Under the pieces are notes generated by a model. It did no database searches and was not told the DNA's origin. It was given only the letters and a program-made list of their open reading frames with translations. DNA of 64,000 bases, from the NCBI GenBank assembly GCA_963845445.1, contig CAWJSE010000003.1, positions 806,001-870,000 of the forward strand, read 5' to 3'. Shown here piece after piece: positions 43,543 to 53,000 of the stretch. A program made the position numbers and the translations under genes. The DNA is from JABDBL01 sp963845445 (GTDB lineage: Bacteria; Cyanobacteriota; Vampirovibrionia; Obscuribacterales; Obscuribacteraceae). How positions within the stretch are numbered: the stretch's first letter is position 1; each line of letters starts with the position of its first letter.

Positions 43543-43819
43543 TTGTTCGACCCTTTTCCAGTGTATCGATTTCTACAACCCACGCGGGTTGTACACAGCA
43601 AGCGAGGAAGGCTAATTTACTGGATGGTCAGACTCCTAATATAAGTATTGGTGGGAATACATTTAAACCTTGCATCTTTGCCCGAGCATAATCAAGAGGA
43701 ATGTAAGAGTTAGAATGCTCAGCTCCCGGCTTTAAACAGTAGAGGATGTTGACTTCTTGAAATTGTCACCCCTATTCGAAATATTAGATTCTTGACACCC
43801 ACTAGATTAAACCGGACAA
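43543..43819. promoter_or_regulatory. upstream region of the CTD-LRR gene with palindrome
   Basis: Contains ACAACCC-ACGC-GGGTTGT (43574-43591), a 7-bp inverted repeat about 35 bases before the start codon and well placed for an operator. No gene. Confidence 0.45.
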
Positions 43820-44822
43820 GGTTAGCTCATCCGTATAGCCTTAACGCAGGCTAACCGTGCCTCTTGTGATATACTTTACATATGTATGGTATAGAAATTT
43901 AAGGAGGAGCAGCTCATGAAGAAGAAGGCATCTTTGACTTTGTTTGAATTTCAAAAGCGCTACCAAACAGAAGAAGATTGTTTGTTAGCGATTAAGAAAA
44001 TACGGTGGCCCAAAGGGTTTGCATGCCCTAAATGCGGACATGATGTTGGCTACAGATTAAGCAGAAAGCGCAAAATCGAATGTGCTGTTTGTAAGTTCCA
44101 AGCTTCAATTACTGCTGGAACAATTTTCCATAAGACTAGAGTTCCGCTTGTAAATTGGTTCTGGATCATTTTTCTGGTAGCTCAAGATAAAGGTGGCGCC
44201 TCTGCTTTGCGGCTTGCTAAGCAGCTAGGGATGTATTACAAGACTGTTTGGCACATACTACAAAAAATTAGAAAAGCCATGTCTGGACGCGATAATAGCG
44301 TGGTTCGCCTGGCAGGTTTAATTGAATTGGATGAAGGACATTTCGGTGGCAAACACCGCAAAGCCCAAGTAATAGTAGCAATCGAGAAGGCTGGTAAGTG
44401 GAAAGCCGGTAAGTTAGTAATGAAAAGAGTATTCGGTAAAGTGATAAGCGAACCAGAAGTTAAAAGAATCGTAAATGCCCACGTAGACAATGATTCACAA
44501 CAGTACTTCATCACAGATTGTGCAGCAGCTCATAGGATGTTGGAAAAAATGGGTCACAAACTAGAAAGCCATCCATCTACTCCTGAATCAGCAGCTCAAC
44601 ACTTGCCTCTAGTACACTTGGCTATCTCACTTGCGAAAACATTCATCCTCGGTACATATCACGGCGTTAGCAGAAAGCATCTGCAAAAGTATCTCGATGA
44701 GTTCTGCTATCGCTTCAATCGTCGTCTTAAAGAAAGTCAACTCCACGAAAGTCTCATTCGTGCCTGCATTTTCGCCTCCCCCATCTCTTACCCTGCTCTG
44801 AGGGTATAGGGAAAAGGTTAGC
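43820..44822 (+). mobile_element. IS1595-family element (ends approximate)
   Basis: The transposase gene is bounded by an imperfect inverted repeat of about 21 bases. The left copy is GGTTAGCTCATCCGTATAGC (43820 on); the right copy, read inward from 44822, is GCTAACCTTTTCCCTATACC. The right copy includes the transposase stop codon. I could not find a target duplication, so the ends are provisional. Confidence 0.6.
43916..44809 (+). CDS. IS1595-family transposase
   Basis: A 297-residue transposase. An N-terminal zinc ribbon (FACPKCGHDVGY then ECAVCKFQ) is followed by FHKTRVPLVNWFWIIFLVAQ, typical of IS1595. The ISXO2-like DDE domain has ELDEGHFGG, a second Asp in FITDCAAAHR and a late GTYHGVSRKHLQKYLDEF motif with FNRR. 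AGGAGG lies just before the ATG. The frame is intact. Confidence 0.9.
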   Translation: MKKKASLTLFEFQKRYQTEEDCLLAIKKIRWPKGFACPKCGHDVGYRLSRKRKIECAVCKFQASITAGTIFHKTRVPLVNWFWIIFLVAQDKGGASALRLAKQLGMYYKTVWHILQKIRKAMSGRDNSVVRLAGLIELDEGHFGGKHRKAQVIVAIEKAGKWKAGKLVMKRVFGKVISEPEVKRIVNAHVDNDSQQYFITDCAAAHRMLEKMGHKLESHPSTPESAAQHLPLVHLAISLAKTFILGTYHGVSRKHLQKYLDEFCYRFNRRLKESQLHESLIRACIFASPISYPALRV

Positions 44823-44931
44823 TTAGCGCAGGTAGCGCGAGCTGAAATGCAAAAGGACACTTGACTATTAAAGCTAAAAGCTGAAGAACATGACAAAAGC
44901 ATATAAATGCTTAGGGCAAAAAGAACCCAAA

Positions 44932-44954
44932 AGGGCGGACGCAGTGTCCGCCCT
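44932..44954 (-). terminator. terminator of the 45-46 kb gene
   Basis: Nine-bp stem AGGGCGGAC/GTCCGCCCT. Minus-strand tail TTTGGGTTCTTTTTG. Confidence 0.8.
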
Positions 44955-44970
44955 AGTGTTCAAGTGTTGT

Positions 44971-46162
44971 CTAACGGCGACGACCGGGACGCACGAATTG
45001 CTCCGGCAGCCAAGTCAATTGCTTCCGCAGTCGAGCAATTTGTTTCCAGCCCCAAAGCAGCCAAGTCGAACGCGTTGCTGGCTCTTCAACTGGCAGTGCC
45101 GTAGTTGGCGTAACGGTTGTTGCTGTCTTGGAAATGCCAAGGCGTCCGCCACCAGTATCGGTCATCCAACTGGTGGTGACTACCACACCATTGGGCAATC
45201 CCACTTTGAGACAGTTATTGAGGACAGAGATCCGGGCGGCGGGTCTGCCATCCTGCATGTGGCAAACGGCGCACAAGCTGAGCCGGAAAAGTGAGGTTTG
45301 CATGGCGCGCCAGTCGTCGATAGACAAGCTGGTCTGCCGGGGAGATTGGTCATCGAGATTGCGGAACCAAGCGAAAGATATCGTGTCGCCATTGCGCCCA
45401 ATCTTGACGAAATCGCTGCTTGTCGGCGATGAGCGTAGGATGGCGTAAGAGCCGAAGGGGAGATCTATGCTTACCTCTGGTATGCAGTACCAGGAGCCGC
45501 TGGGGTGAATGGGAATGAGTCCGTCATGAATTTGAACCAAGAACTCCTGACGATCTTTCGCTTGCCCTCCGTTTGTAATGATTGGTTGTGCTGGTGGCAG
45601 CGTTTGTCTCCACTGAGCAGGCCATTGCACAGCCTCGTAAGTGAGGCATGTAACCATCCCGCTTTGCTCAAGTAAGTAGTCTCGTCCCTCCAAGCTCCAC
45701 TGCAACGGGCTAGATAGGTTGGCCGGTCCTTGCCACCGCAAAACCAAGTCCTGCACCCGGTAGGTTTCGTATTGGGGCAAATGGCGAGCGGTGGCTGCCT
45801 CGCTGCTGGTAGTGGTAATTACATCCAGTGCGCCCAATTGGGCCAAGACGGCATTCACCAGTCTGTCTGTGCTGGCAGCCTCAGCTGCGGGCGGATCGGG
45901 AATGCACAGACTTGGGCTATTGGCGAAAATGCTCGGGTGCTCCGTGCGTAAAGCGAGAGACTCTGGCTCGGTGAGTCTGAGCACAACCAGTTGGCGAATC
46001 CGATCTTTCCCAAGATCTGACCCCGAGACTAGATACGAGCTAATTGGACGCCGCGGCGAGGTGAAGGGAGTGGGCGGTGGCGGATCGGTGTCTTTTTGCT
46101 GCCGCTACAGCACTGGCTAGTGGTGCTGGCGGCTTGGGGTCATTCTTCTTTGCTTTCGCCAT
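44971..46162 (-). pseudogene. orphan high-GC protein, about 396 aa, frame broken near its start
   Basis: No family recognised. The true start is very likely ATG 46162, with GGAGG 8-12 bases upstream, giving MAKAKKNDPKPPAPLASAVA. After 22 codons that frame degenerates and stops at 46043. Removing one A from the run at 46093-46097 joins it to the long frame (DTDPPPPTPFTSPRRPISSY onward) that ends at 44971. The long frame is beta-rich with a short Cys pair (LCAVCHMQDG) and a basic C-terminal tail (RKQLTWLPEQFVRPGRRR). As deposited only the internal GTG at 45984 would give a long product. Confidence 0.62.
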
Positions 46163-46509
46163 GACAGAGACCTCCGGGGGAGCATTGACGCTGTAATCCT
46201 TTTCTCGCCGACGCAGCGAGCGAAAGATCTCGTGTTAATGCTTTGGTTGGTTCGCAGAAGAAATTGTGTAAGTAATCGAGAAAGACAATGCCAAACCCTA
46301 AACAATTAGCTAGGGGCGAGTCAAGTATCCAGTTCAGAATAAGGCTAGCGCTATCGGCGCTAAGTCACCATTATCACTTAAATTTTGCTGCTGCCAAGAA
46401 CCTGTTAATTCCCCTATAAGCTATGTCTTGGTAGTTAATCAATTGTTGAAACTTTGACTGTTCAAAATGGCTTAAAAGATTCTCCTTATTATGAAACAAA
46501 TCTAGGGCA
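46163..46509. other. gene-less stretch with TAGCGC palindrome
   Basis: Promoter side of the 45-46 kb gene. The palindrome TAGCGC-TATCG-GCGCTA lies at 46346-46362. No coding sequence. Confidence 0.5.
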
Positions 46510-47700
46510 TTAACATAATAGGCTTTGCTTGGCGATAGCCCAATCTTCGCGGGCTTTAATAACTAAAATAACGGCTTTTGAATTAGTTGATGAAATCTTG
46601 GGCGCATTATTTTCATTTTCTTTTTTATCCAGTGCAAGTCCTAAAAATTCCAGTCCTGCGCAGGCTTTTTCGCGCACTAAGGGAGCATACTCACCAATAC
46701 CAGCAGTAAATACAATGGCATCGAGCTTGCTTAAGCTTGCTCGCATAGCGCATATCCCGGCGCGCAAACGAGAGATAAACATATCAAATGCCAAGCGGGC
46801 TAATTTTGCTTCAGTAGAATCACTTTGCATTTTTTCTATTATCACTTTCATATCAGCACTTATTTGCGAAACGCCCTTCAGCCCTGAGTTTTTATTGAGT
46901 GTGGTTTCCAGCTCTTCAATAGTTGCTTTTTTATTTTTGAGCAGATAAAGCAAAATACTGGGGTCTATTGAGCCACTGCGACTGCACATCATCAAGCCTT
47001 CAAGCGGCGTAAAACCCATGGTGGTATTGACGCTTTTGCCATTTTCTATGGCAGCAAGCGAACAACCGCTGCCTAAATGACAGCTAATAACAGAAAATTT
47101 ACTGATATCGGCCTTTAATATAGAAGCTGCTTGTTGAGAGCAATATTCGTGATTAATACCGTGAAAACCAAAACGTTTAATATCGTATTTTTCATGCCAT
47201 TCGTAAGGAAGGGGATAGAAGCTAACAGCGTCAGGCAAGGTGCGATGAAAGGCAGTATCAAAAACTGCAATTTGCTTGGTGTCCGGTAAGAGTTTTTCTA
47301 TGGCGTTGATGTGGAGGAGACTGATTTTATTGTGCAAAGGCGCTAAGGGAATATATTTTTCAATATCTTTTTTTACTTGCTGGTCAATAATCACCGCCGA
47401 AGTATATTTATCGCCACCGTGTACAACGCGGTGTCCGACAATATCGATGTATCCACTATTGTTAGACTGTTTATCTATCGCTGCGCCGGCTTTGCCTTCT
47501 AAAAGTGGCTGCAATGCACCTTTCAGCAATTGCTGCCAATTAACAGAATCAACATCTCCGGAAGGAAAATCAATTTCGGTTTGCCAGGCTGGCTGCTGTG
47601 GCGAAACAGCAGACACCATTTTTTCATTTAACTGAAAGAATGAAATTTTGTCGCTGCTTGAACCAGCGTTAATTACTAAAATTTTTTTCTTGCCCTTCAT
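46510..47700 (-). CDS. ackA: acetate kinase
   Basis: A 396-residue ASKHA-family kinase. Nucleotide and acetate-binding blocks are all present: ILVINAGSSSDKISFF, VGHRVVHGG, VFDTAFHRTLPD, RFGFHGINHEYC, VISCHLGSGCSLAAIENGKS and MGFTPLEGLMMCSRSGSIDP. It makes ATP from acetyl phosphate and ADP in fermentation. No pta is adjacent. The Ser-Asp-Lys in the first block, in place of Ser-Leu/Ile-Lys, is slightly unusual. Complements AdhE as an acetyl-CoA sink. Confidence 0.95.
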   Translation of the reverse strand: MKGKKKILVINAGSSSDKISFFQLNEKMVSAVSPQQPAWQTEIDFPSGDVDSVNWQQLLKGALQPLLEGKAGAAIDKQSNNSGYIDIVGHRVVHGGDKYTSAVIIDQQVKKDIEKYIPLAPLHNKISLLHINAIEKLLPDTKQIAVFDTAFHRTLPDAVSFYPLPYEWHEKYDIKRFGFHGINHEYCSQQAASILKADISKFSVISCHLGSGCSLAAIENGKSVNTTMGFTPLEGLMMCSRSGSIDPSILLYLLKNKKATIEELETTLNKNSGLKGVSQISADMKVIIEKMQSDSTEAKLARLAFDMFISRLRAGICAMRASLSKLDAIVFTAGIGEYAPLVREKACAGLEFLGLALDKKENENNAPKISSTNSKAVILVIKAREDWAIAKQSLLC

Positions 47701-47714
47701 TTCAATAGTTTAGA

Positions 47715-48128
47715 CTAACTTTTCAAAATAAAAGCAGCAGGCGATAGTTTAAACCTAGATGCCAGCTTAAGAATTTGCGTTAAAGATAATTCGCGCTTGC
47801 CAGACAAGAATTCGGATGCACGCGAAGAACTCCCTAATTCGGGAATTAGATCACTTTGAGACAAGCTATTTTGTTCCATTAAAAACTTTAGTAATGCACG
47901 CGGTGTTATGTTCTTTTCTTCATTCCACTTTGATTCATAACGTTCAACAAGAATAGAAAGTATTTCTAGATAGTCTCGTTCAAGGGCAGACAATGAACCA
48001 AATTTATCTAGCAATTCATGGCAAATCTGAGCAGCAAGCTCATTCTCATTTTCAGAACGTATGGGTCTGAGCGGAAAACGCTTAATAAGTTCAAAATATT
48101 TTCTATCTTGTTGTATTGCTGATTGCAT
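47715..48128 (-). CDS. higA: HigA-type antitoxin
   Basis: A 137-residue protein. The C-terminal helix-turn-helix (SQSDLIPELGSSSRASEFLSGKRELSLTQIL is its span, residues about 94-124) is the HigA/XRE type. The N-terminal half matches the 'E.....i..Ll.kf..l...E.dYLe.L..LVE.YE' region of this antitoxin family. It follows higB by 11 bases on the same strand. The antitoxin binds the toxin and the operon promoter. Confidence 0.88.
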   Translation of the reverse strand: MQSAIQQDRKYFELIKRFPLRPIRSENENELAAQICHELLDKFGSLSALERDYLEILSILVERYESKWNEEKNITPRALLKFLMEQNSLSQSDLIPELGSSSRASEFLSGKRELSLTQILKLASRFKLSPAAFILKS

Positions 48129-48139
48129 AATACTTTTTC

Positions 48140-48451
48140 TCAGTCATTTTTACTTTTGCTATAACGTCTCTTCCATAATCCTTTATCATATTCTTGGTGA
48201 GTCATCACTTTATCAATATAGAGCCTGCCTAGATCAAATCTGCAAATGGCAATAAGCCTAATACTATTGCCAGCAATGTCGAAAATAATTGCTTTTTCAA
48301 ACCAATCCACACTATTAAAGGTCTTTTTAACATCTGAAAAATTCTTCCAACGTGCTTCAATAATAGAACGCTTCCATAGCCTTAACGGCCTTTCAGCTAC
48401 TGGGTGTTTTTTGATAAATTGTCTTACCCGCCCCCAATGATTTATTTTCAT
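48140..48451 (-). CDS. higB: HigB-type mRNA interferase toxin
   Basis: A 103-residue RelE-fold protein with the HigB layout: 'F..khp.a...L..W......a.W.nf.dvk..f.svD' realised as FIKKHPVAERPLRLWKRSII then WKNFSDVKKTFNSVDWFEKA. The strand pair IVFDI-GN-RLIA appears as IIFDIAGNSIRLIAICRFD, with a late VMTHQEYDKG that includes the catalytic-site His/Tyr. AAGGACACC precedes the ATG. Frame intact, so the pair is probably functional. Confidence 0.9.
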   Translation of the reverse strand: MKINHWGRVRQFIKKHPVAERPLRLWKRSIIEARWKNFSDVKKTFNSVDWFEKAIIFDIAGNSIRLIAICRFDLGRLYIDKVMTHQEYDKGLWKRRYSKSKND

Positions 48452-48562
48452 TGGTGTCCTTGATAAAAGTGTCTATATTATTCTCCCAAATTGGGAGAAT
48501 AATAACAAGAAAAAATTTGCTGGGAAAAGAGATTTAATGTCGGGGTTAAATAAAAAAGCAAA

Positions 48563-48595
48563 GGCGACCGAGGTCGAAATGATTTCTCGGTCGCC
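48563..48595 (-). terminator. terminator of the 48.7 kb gene
   Basis: Ten-bp stem GGCGACCGAG/CTCGGTCGCC. Minus-strand tail TTTGCTTTTTTATTT. It lies about 100 bases past the stop. Confidence 0.85.
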
Positions 48596-48698
48596 AGCTG
48601 TCAGGCGGCATCGGCGCGAATGAAATTTATGAAGTATCGGTATGCCCCGATGCAACCCGAGACAGGGTTAAGGGTCGGTTTTCTGGGTTACGATGGCG

Positions 48699-49244
48699 CT
48701 AGGCCACCAAACGTTCGACAGTTTGCCGCGTTTCAGCGAGTGTCCTCGTCAGTCGCGGCAGTCCGTTGTTGCGGACCCTCAAAGCCCGCTGCGACATCCT
48801 TTCGGCTCGGCTCTGGCAGAACTTCCTAAGCTCGAGCCGCGAGGAATTCTGGCCGACAAGTTGCCGGATGGCATACCTGTAGGCAAGACATGCCCTAACG
48901 ACCGCGCATAGAAACGTGATCCGCCACCGGAGAAGCTCGAGCTCGAACATTAAGGCCCTAGATGGACCTTCGGCTTCCTGGACTTCCTGCTCCGACAACT
49001 CTGTTGAAAGAGTTTGGGTCGCAGCAAAGAGTTCCTGGAGTTCGGCGTGATCGCGACAGGCACCCGACATTTCGGCTAGCCTGACGGCGTTCTCATTTGC
49101 TGGGTCTGGCGACCTTTGCCGAACATTCGCGGACTCTTGAAACAGGCCCGCTGCAAGTCGCCTGACCTCGACAACTGAATCGGCGTCGCGTAGAAACTGC
49201 GCAACCTCCAATTCGTTCGTAGCGCCACTAACATTCATGGACAC
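48699..49244 (-). CDS. orphan high-GC helical protein, 181 aa
   Basis: No family recognised. The 181-residue protein is almost wholly helical, Glu-rich in the first half (NELEVAQFLRDADSVVEVRR) and Arg-rich in the second (FCQSRAERMSQRALRVRNNG). One moderately hydrophobic helix (LLRWRITFLCAVVRACLAYR) is not a clear membrane span. GGGAGGTG stands just before the ATG. Single-gene unit. Confidence 0.72.
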   Translation of the reverse strand: MSMNVSGATNELEVAQFLRDADSVVEVRRLAAGLFQESANVRQRSPDPANENAVRLAEMSGACRDHAELQELFAATQTLSTELSEQEVQEAEGPSRALMFELELLRWRITFLCAVVRACLAYRYAIRQLVGQNSSRLELRKFCQSRAERMSQRALRVRNNGLPRLTRTLAETRQTVERLVA

Positions 49245-50017
49245 CTCCCGGATGCCCTCCTAGCGAGAACTGAACTTGGTAAAGACCACTTAAGCAACGT
49301 CTCCCTCACCGCTTCTACCAGCAAAGAGCTCCTGAAATTTTTGTTTGAGTTGAGTTTTGCTGGCTAAAAATACCTTGACGCGAATGATGAGAGACGCCCT
49401 TAGACTAATCTAACAAGACAGCTAAAATCACTCTTGATACCCGAAATTGTTAGTATTGAACAATTGCGGCAAAGGCAGATTGTATGTGGTTTTTGGATTA
49501 CTGTTCAGAGATCTACCAAGAGAATTAATGACAACTAACCAAAAAGCGCTTCATTAAACAGAGGCAAAGCGGCTAGCGCAGCTGCACTAAGGACTTGCTT
49601 TCTCGACGCCAGCACAATTTGGATTTTTATTAGTGTTCTGGCTTGTGACCTTAGCGCAAAGCTCGAACGAGCGCCACCGCCTTTATGCATCTCGACCATG
49701 CCGGGGGTGAGTACTCCCAGAACAATCTGATATTTAATGACTTTTGTGTTAAGCCAATAATTAATTTTATGAACTTCCTAAAAGCCAGCTGGTGCAAGGT
49801 TTTTCAGAAGCAAAAAGTCCCGAAACCCTGATGTAATATAACTTCATTACGCTGGGCATATCACTCAAAATACACCTACCGTACCGTAGTTAATACAGCG
49901 CAAAGATATTGTTGAGTGTTCTCATGGCTGATAAATGATGCTCACAGGAAAATGCTTTAATTTTAGTTTTTTGCTTTTGGTCTTGCTTGTCATTGCTTAG
50001 CTCTCTTTGAATGACTA
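49245..50017. other. gene-less stretch
   Basis: Nearly 800 bases without a supported gene between the 48.7 kb unit and the 3' end of the giant gene. TAGCGC motifs at about 49572 and 49649. No terminator for the giant gene is evident. Confidence 0.5.
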
Positions 50018-53000
50018 TTAGCGTTGGGCATAGCGCTGGCTTGTTTCAGATGCCGATTTGTTTATAGCTGTTCTAAAAAGAGTCCAACCGGCCAGCAATT
50101 GTCCCTGACGTCTTTCTAAATCATCAAAGGAGCGATTAGAAGTCTTGAATCTTGCCAATATGGCTGTTTCACGATCATCGCGCCTGGCTGGATCTTTGGC
50201 AGCGATTTTCCTGGCCTCTCTAATTCGTTGTATACGTAACTCTATGTCCGAAATATTATTGTTGACTTCGCGATTGATTATTTTAAGCCGGCTAGCAGCA
50301 TCTTGTCTCACCGAGGCAAGCTTGCCGAAGCGGGACAAATCATTTATGGCATCAATTCCTTCACGGGCAAGGGATATATCAGAAGCAGTGGTAAGAGCAT
50401 AGGCGCTAGCCAGTCTTACTCTTTCTTCGTCACTATGTAAACCCTGGCGAAGAGCAGTTAGCAGCGGTTCATTAGCATGGCTCTGGTTAAGTCGCAAACC
50501 GGACATATTGTCAAAAATTACGTCCACTGCGTGTCTTGCTGCCCGCAATTGACCAGGATGGCTATTGGCCTGTGACACGGCAGTTACGATGTTACTTGCT
50601 CTGATATCTAAGGGTGTCACCGTATCTGATACCTTGCTTTTATGCTTAGCCAAATAGGCAATTTCTACACCGCCATCCAGGCGAGCTGCATATTCCTGAA
50701 AACGCGCTTTGATATATGGATCTTTGCTTTCTTGCGCTATTCGGCTGATTAAGGGTACACCGTCTTGTCGATTCATATGAATATTAACCAATAATTCAGC
50801 CGAAAGAACTTGAAAGTCACGACTGTATTTTTTATCACTTTCCCACCGTGCATGAGCTTTATCATAATGCCATTGCTGCGGATAATTAGCGCGCTTAGGC
50901 TCAGCTGTTTCCTCAGGCATTGCACCCAATTTGCGGTGTGACTCAAGGGCCAAACTACATATTTTACTTGCTTCATCTCTGCTAATAACAGCATGCTCAG
51001 CTGGTTGATATAGGTTCATCAATCCACGCAACAATTCGCATTTGGCTTGAGGATTAACGTTGTTATTTTGCAAAAGAGATAATAGATATCCGCCTGCCTG
51101 TTTTCTAGCCTCTAGTCCACCTGTCCCACCTGGACGGCACATCTCAGCTAAGGCACGTGCCAAATCTGCTGCTGTTTTTTGACGATCCCATTCGCGTAGT
51201 AATGGCAAACCATTACCAGCTCTGCCATCTCTTTCTATAAGGCGGGCTATGGCGCGACAAGCTTCTTCTCTGGTGGCTTTGAGGGTGCCGGCGGCCCCTT
51301 GTGCTTCTTCTGGTTTAAATTCGCCTTTTGCCCAGCGCTTGAGAGTATCAATGCTTTGCTGATAATCAACACTGAGATTTTTCACTTGATAGCTAATGCG
51401 TTTTTCCGGGGTAACAAAAGGGTCGGCGTAATCAAAAGTTTGGTGGCCATCGTACATGCGTTCTAGGCTAGCGCCAAGCGAAGAATCGGAAACTGTCAAC
51501 TGAGCGAAATGCTCGTTAGCAGACATATAACTGGGCAATGCTTCTCTTACTTTGGCCATAAAATTATCATTTAAGAGGTCAGGAAAATTTGTCTTAAACC
51601 ACTCCTCCGTTCTATGATTAGTGAATTCAGTCTGTAAAGCGGCTGGATCCTGAGCTAGCTGCGAATTAGCGGTCAGCACGGAAGCACCAACTGGCGAAGG
51701 ATCGTTGCGCATATTTTGCTGCCCAAGCATAGATCTTGCTGTTTCGCGCAAACCAAGATCGTGTTCATTTTTGAGATAAGTGGTGAGAATCTGTGAAGTG
51801 TTATGCGGATGCAGTTTTTCCAATGCTTTTAGAGCTGTTTCTCTAACCTCAGCTGACGGATCAAGAGTGCCACTAGTTAATAGCCTTTCGATAGCAGTAT
51901 TGGCGAGCTGGCAATTTATAGTTGCTAGAGCGGTTACCGCGTCCCGGCGCAAGTCAGGCAGTCCGGCTGCATAGTTGCTATTCTCTTTGGCAGGAATGAT
52001 AATCGAAGAAAGAGCTCGCACCATAGAAGAGATCTCTTCTACATTTGCTCCTCTAGATAATTGCGGTATCATTGAAACTACAGCCAATTTGCTGGTGAAA
52101 TTAGCCTGATTATTGTCGCCATACAGCATGGAAACACACTGGCGGCGAACCGAATCAGCTTGTGCCAGTGGCAGCGAGCCGCCATTATCTCTAAGTAATA
52201 ATGCTGCTGCTTGCGGGGCAATTGCCGTTAAATTAGGGCTGACACAATCGGCAAGAGCGTTGCGGATTCGTTCAGTATCAATAGACTTGCCGTTGAGACT
52301 TAAAATTGCTGATTCCCCTTTGATAGCTAGCAAGGTTGCTGCAGCAGAAAATTGTTGCATTCTGGCTGTCTGTATCTCTTCCATGCTCTGTCCGCGCGTA
52401 GGAGAATAATTTAAATTAGTCTGCATTTTGTCCAGGAAGCTTTGGGCAAAAGAACCGGCCTCACCTTTATGAGCCTGCCAAGATTGCACAGTTTCGCCAA
52501 TTAAATTTGCGCATTCTGCTTGGTCGCTCCTATTAATGGCGTGCAGTAAAGAACCAGCAAAGGCGCGTAAATCTGGATCACCTTTGCCACCGGCTACCGC
52601 CACCAGTCTTTGTTCTAAATCTTGACTGCGGACACCAAAACTCCTGCTGGCATATTCATATTGCTCTTGGGGCGAGCCCTGTCCTTCCTTGGCTCGCGCC
52701 GCCGCAGTACAAATTGCCTCACCAAGAAGAGCCTGCATCTGCAACTCTTTTGATGCGTTTCCAGCCTTGAGAGCACGGTCGCATTCCCAGACAAATTCCT
52801 GGTGGGTTAAATCACCACTTTGAAAAAGAGCAGAAGCGGCAGCAAATCTGGTGTCGGGAGCCGATGATTGCTTTTGCTCTAGCTTGGCAAGTAGATATTG
52901 CTTGCCTGGTTGATATGGTCCGCCTTCTTGGGATTGCCGAGATGCAGTTTTGTCTTGCTGGGCCCTGGCGTGAGCACATTGCAATAGAGCAATAGCACAG

